Made by a program: the position numbers and the translations under genes
Source: Bacteroidota bacterium
GTDB lineage: Bacteria; Bacteroidota; Bacteroidia; Flavobacteriales_D; Crocinitomicaceae
NCBI GenBank assembly: GCA_024280195.1
Contig: JAJRQP010000164.1
Span: 1 to 7,282, forward strand
Direction: 5' to 3'
DNA: 7,282 nucleotides
Part shown: positions 5,905 to 7,282 of the stretch, one piece after another
How positions within the stretch are numbered: position 1 is the stretch's first letter
Layout: each line of letters opens with the position of its first letter
The notes under the pieces: generated by a model
The model's input: only the letters and a program-made list of their open reading frames with translations
What the model was told of the DNA's origin: nothing
Databases searched by the model: none

Positions 5905-6795
5905 ATGAGCAGCGCATTAGACACCTTTATTAATTCTTACTCAAGCTATTCGAAATACTTGTGGAACACAATTACTCATCCTTTTGATGGGCTAAATTAT
6001 TTTACCTTATTGATTGTTGTTTCGTTAGTTGCTTGGTCGATAGAATTTCTAATGCCTTGGAGAAAAGAGCAAAAAATAATTCGTAAAGATTTTTGGCTGG
6101 ATGCATTTTACATGTTTTTCAATTTCTACATCTTTAACTTGTTGATTTTTGTTGCTCTGTCAAATACCTCTGCAAAATTGTTTGGTAATGCAATGGGGTT
6201 TATTGGGCTTCCAACCGATCATGTTTTTGACATGACGGTACTTCCTCAATGGGTTCAATTTGTTGTTTATTTCTTGATTTACGACTTCGTTTCGTGGTCA
6301 GTTCATAATTTACTGCATAGAATCCCATTCTTATGGAGGTTTCATAAATTACATCATTCTGTTACAGAAATGGGATTTGCTGCACATCTACGGTATCATT
6401 TTGTGGAGAATTTCTTGTATAAATCAGCAATTTATATCAGTGTCGCTTATTTGCTCAATTTCAAAATAGAGTATGTGTTCTTTATGCACGCAGGAGCAAT
6501 TCTTATAGGTCACCTAAATCACACCAATGTTGGTTGGGATTACGGACCATTAAAATACATCCTCAACAATCCAAAGATGCACATTTGGCATCACGCGAAA
6601 GATTTACCCGAATCACATCCTTTCGGAATGAATTTTGGAATTTCGTTAAGCATTTGGGATTACCTTTTTACAACCAATTACATTCCTTATGATGGACGAG
6701 ATATTGAACTAGGATTTGAGAATGTAGAAGAATATCCAAGCAATTTCTTTCAACAACAAGTTGAACCTTTTATCGAATCAAAAAAGTCAGAATAA
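5905..6795 (+). CDS. Fatty acid hydroxylase / sterol desaturase-family membrane di-iron oxygenase
   Basis: A 296-residue integral membrane protein, of normal length for the family. Hydrophobic segments lie at about 31-50, 66-86, 115-132 and 174-202. The histidine clusters that bind the two irons are present: HNLLH (134-138, HX3H), HKLHH (147-151, HX2HH) and HIWHH (226-230, HX2HH). Additional conserved-position histidines are His161 and His165, and HLNH (203-206). The family uses O2 and an electron donor to hydroxylate or desaturate lipids: sterols, fatty acyl chains, alkylglycerols or carotenoids. None of these substrates is favoured by the sequence alone, and no redox partner or lipid gene lies beside it. 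The ATG at 5905 follows the rhodanese stop by 17 bases and the next gene starts 24 bases after its stop, so the three probably form one operon. All metal ligands appear intact. Confidence 0.92.
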   Translation: MSSALDTFINSYSSYSKYLWNTITHPFDGLNYFTLLIVVSLVAWSIEFLMPWRKEQKIIRKDFWLDAFYMFFNFYIFNLLIFVALSNTSAKLFGNAMGFIGLPTDHVFDMTVLPQWVQFVVYFLIYDFVSWSVHNLLHRIPFLWRFHKLHHSVTEMGFAAHLRYHFVENFLYKSAIYISVAYLLNFKIEYVFFMHAGAILIGHLNHTNVGWDYGPLKYILNNPKMHIWHHAKDLPESHPFGMNFGISLSIWDYLFTTNYIPYDGRDIELGFENVEEYPSNFFQQQVEPFIESKKSE

Positions 6796-6819
6796 GTTTT
6801 CTACTTAACTCAAAAGATT

Positions 6820-7038
6820 ATGCAAAAATATTTACGATTAGCTGCGATTGCTAGTTTAACATTAGGATTAGCACCATTTACTCCTGAACCTCATATCTGG
6901 AAACAATTTCAAAACTTGCGATTAGGTAGACCAATGGCGGCTATGGATTGGATTGATGTAGTAATGCATGGAGCACCATGGGTGTTTTTAATTATCGTAT
7001 TGGTTTCGATGGCAAAGGAGAAGATGGCAAAGAAATAG
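6820..7038 (+). CDS. Small membrane protein with PEPH motif, function unknown
   Basis: A 72-residue protein. A basic start (MQKYLR) is followed by a hydrophobic helix (about 7-20, ending LGLAPF), then TPEPHIWKQFQNLRLG (21-36), MDWIDVVMHGAPW (42-54), a second hydrophobic stretch (about 54-64) and a lysine-rich tail (KEKMAKK). From memory, small proteins with LAPFxPEPH followed by a DxxxHGxPW-like segment are widespread, and some carry the automatic label 'RND transporter'. That label is not credible for 72 residues, so I do not use it. Both helices are short, and a re-entrant or peripheral arrangement is possible. It starts 24 bases after the hydroxylase stop and is the last gene of that operon, directly before a strong hairpin. 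A helper role for the hydroxylase is only a guess from position. Confidence 0.75.
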   Translation: MQKYLRLAAIASLTLGLAPFTPEPHIWKQFQNLRLGRPMAAMDWIDVVMHGAPWVFLIIVLVSMAKEKMAKK

Positions 7039-7043
7039 TAGTA

Positions 7044-7086
7044 TAATGTGTGTGGTGGCAGTCGCGACTGCCCACTACACACATTA
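7044..7086. terminator. Strong 43-base inverted repeat, probable bidirectional terminator
   Basis: Outer arms 7044-7053 and 7077-7086 pair perfectly (10 bp). G7054 faces T7076 (a G-U wobble in RNA), 7055-7058 pair with 7072-7075, C7071 bulges, and 7059-7064 pair with 7065-7070 through CAGTCGCGACTG. That gives 20 Watson-Crick pairs plus one wobble, with a GC-rich top in an AT-rich setting. It starts 5 bases after the stop of the plus-strand gene and ends 3 bases before the stop of the minus-strand gene, so it could end both transcripts. No T-run follows directly on either strand; the nearest on the plus strand begins about 18 bases on. It may act as an RNA-stabilising hairpin or belong to a palindromic repeat family instead. 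Confidence 0.7.
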
Positions 7087-7089
7087 GTA

Positions 7090-7282
7090 TTACATCAATA
7101 AATTTTTCATGGAAACTTTCTCGCCAATCAACACATTCAATTCTTGAATTGAAACACGTTCTTGCAACATTGTATCTCTGTCACGTATTGTAACCGTATC
7201 ATCTTCTAATGTTTGATGATCTACCATGACGCAGTATGGAGTTCCAATTGCATCTTGTCTTCTGTATCTTTTTCCAGGAGAA
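7090..7282 (-). CDS. glyQS: Glycyl-tRNA synthetase, alpha2 (single-chain) type, C-terminal end
   Basis: The minus-strand frame entering from the right edge gives the last 63 residues to a TAA at 7092-7090; the 5' part lies outside the window. The segment GKRYRRQDAIGTPYCVMVD (visible residues 3-21), then TLEDDTVTIRDRDTMLQERV (24-43), is the anticodon-binding domain end of class II GlyRS: the (G/K)(K/R)RYRRQDxIGTPxCVTVD and VTxRxRDxxxQxRV signatures are very well conserved. This is the homodimeric form shared with eukaryotes, archaea and many Bacteroidota, not the alpha2beta2 glyQ/glyS type of Proteobacteria. It attaches glycine to tRNA-Gly in the cytosol. A few extra residues (about 50-63, ending MKNLLM) follow the core. 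The gene converges on the plus-strand operon across the hairpin at 7044-7086. Confidence 0.93.
   Translation of the reverse strand, partial: SPGKRYRRQDAIGTPYCVMVDHQTLEDDTVTIRDRDTMLQERVSIQELNVLIGEKVSMKNLLM

Noticed and set aside
1..7282. CRISPR array, insertion sequence, tRNA/rRNA gene, phage or defence system
   Set aside because: No regularly spaced repeats, transposase or integrase motifs, cloverleaf sequences or recognisable defence domains were seen on either strand.

Overview
The window is AT-rich (roughly one third G+C by eye) and most likely chromosomal DNA from a Bacteroidota species, probably Flavobacteriales. The reasons are: TAnnTTTG-type -7 promoter elements instead of TATAAT; little Shine-Dalgarno signal before the genes; a histidine kinase with the AKETAHQLGTP H-box typical of this phylum; an SGNH hydrolase with GCS in place of GDS; and a single-chain (alpha2-type) glycyl-tRNA synthetase. 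I cannot name the genus.

Left edge, 1-420: the last 38 codons of a plus-strand gene (possibly an M28-type metallopeptidase), then about 300 bases without a convincing gene. This stretch holds small hairpins and looks like a degenerate dispersed intergenic repeat.

Minus-strand block, 421-5176, read right to left: a GT4 glycosyltransferase; an orphan membrane sensor histidine kinase with an internally repeated sensor region; a 69-residue two-helix membrane protein of the DUF2892/YgaP-like type; and a membrane-anchored SGNH hydrolase whose stop codon overlaps the start of a membrane-anchored CHAP amidase/peptidase. The last two are probably translationally coupled and act on the envelope side of the inner membrane. 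Both use non-ATG starts.

Plus-strand block, 5225-7038: a small unknown two-helix membrane protein, a single-domain rhodanese, a fatty acid hydroxylase/sterol desaturase-family membrane di-iron enzyme, and a 72-residue membrane protein with a PEPH motif. The last three are spaced 17-24 bases apart and look like an operon. The block diverges from the glycosyltransferase gene across 48 bases that carry two opposed -7 elements.

Right edge, 7039-7282: a strong 43-base inverted repeat sits between the convergent 72-residue gene and the 3' end of the glycyl-tRNA synthetase gene, and probably acts as a bidirectional terminator. No mobile element, CRISPR array, tRNA or rRNA gene is visible. The least explained items are the sensor duplication in the kinase, the CHAP/SGNH pair, the similar upstream motifs shared by the DUF2892 and rhodanese genes (the two halves of E. 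coli YgaP), and the two small membrane proteins.
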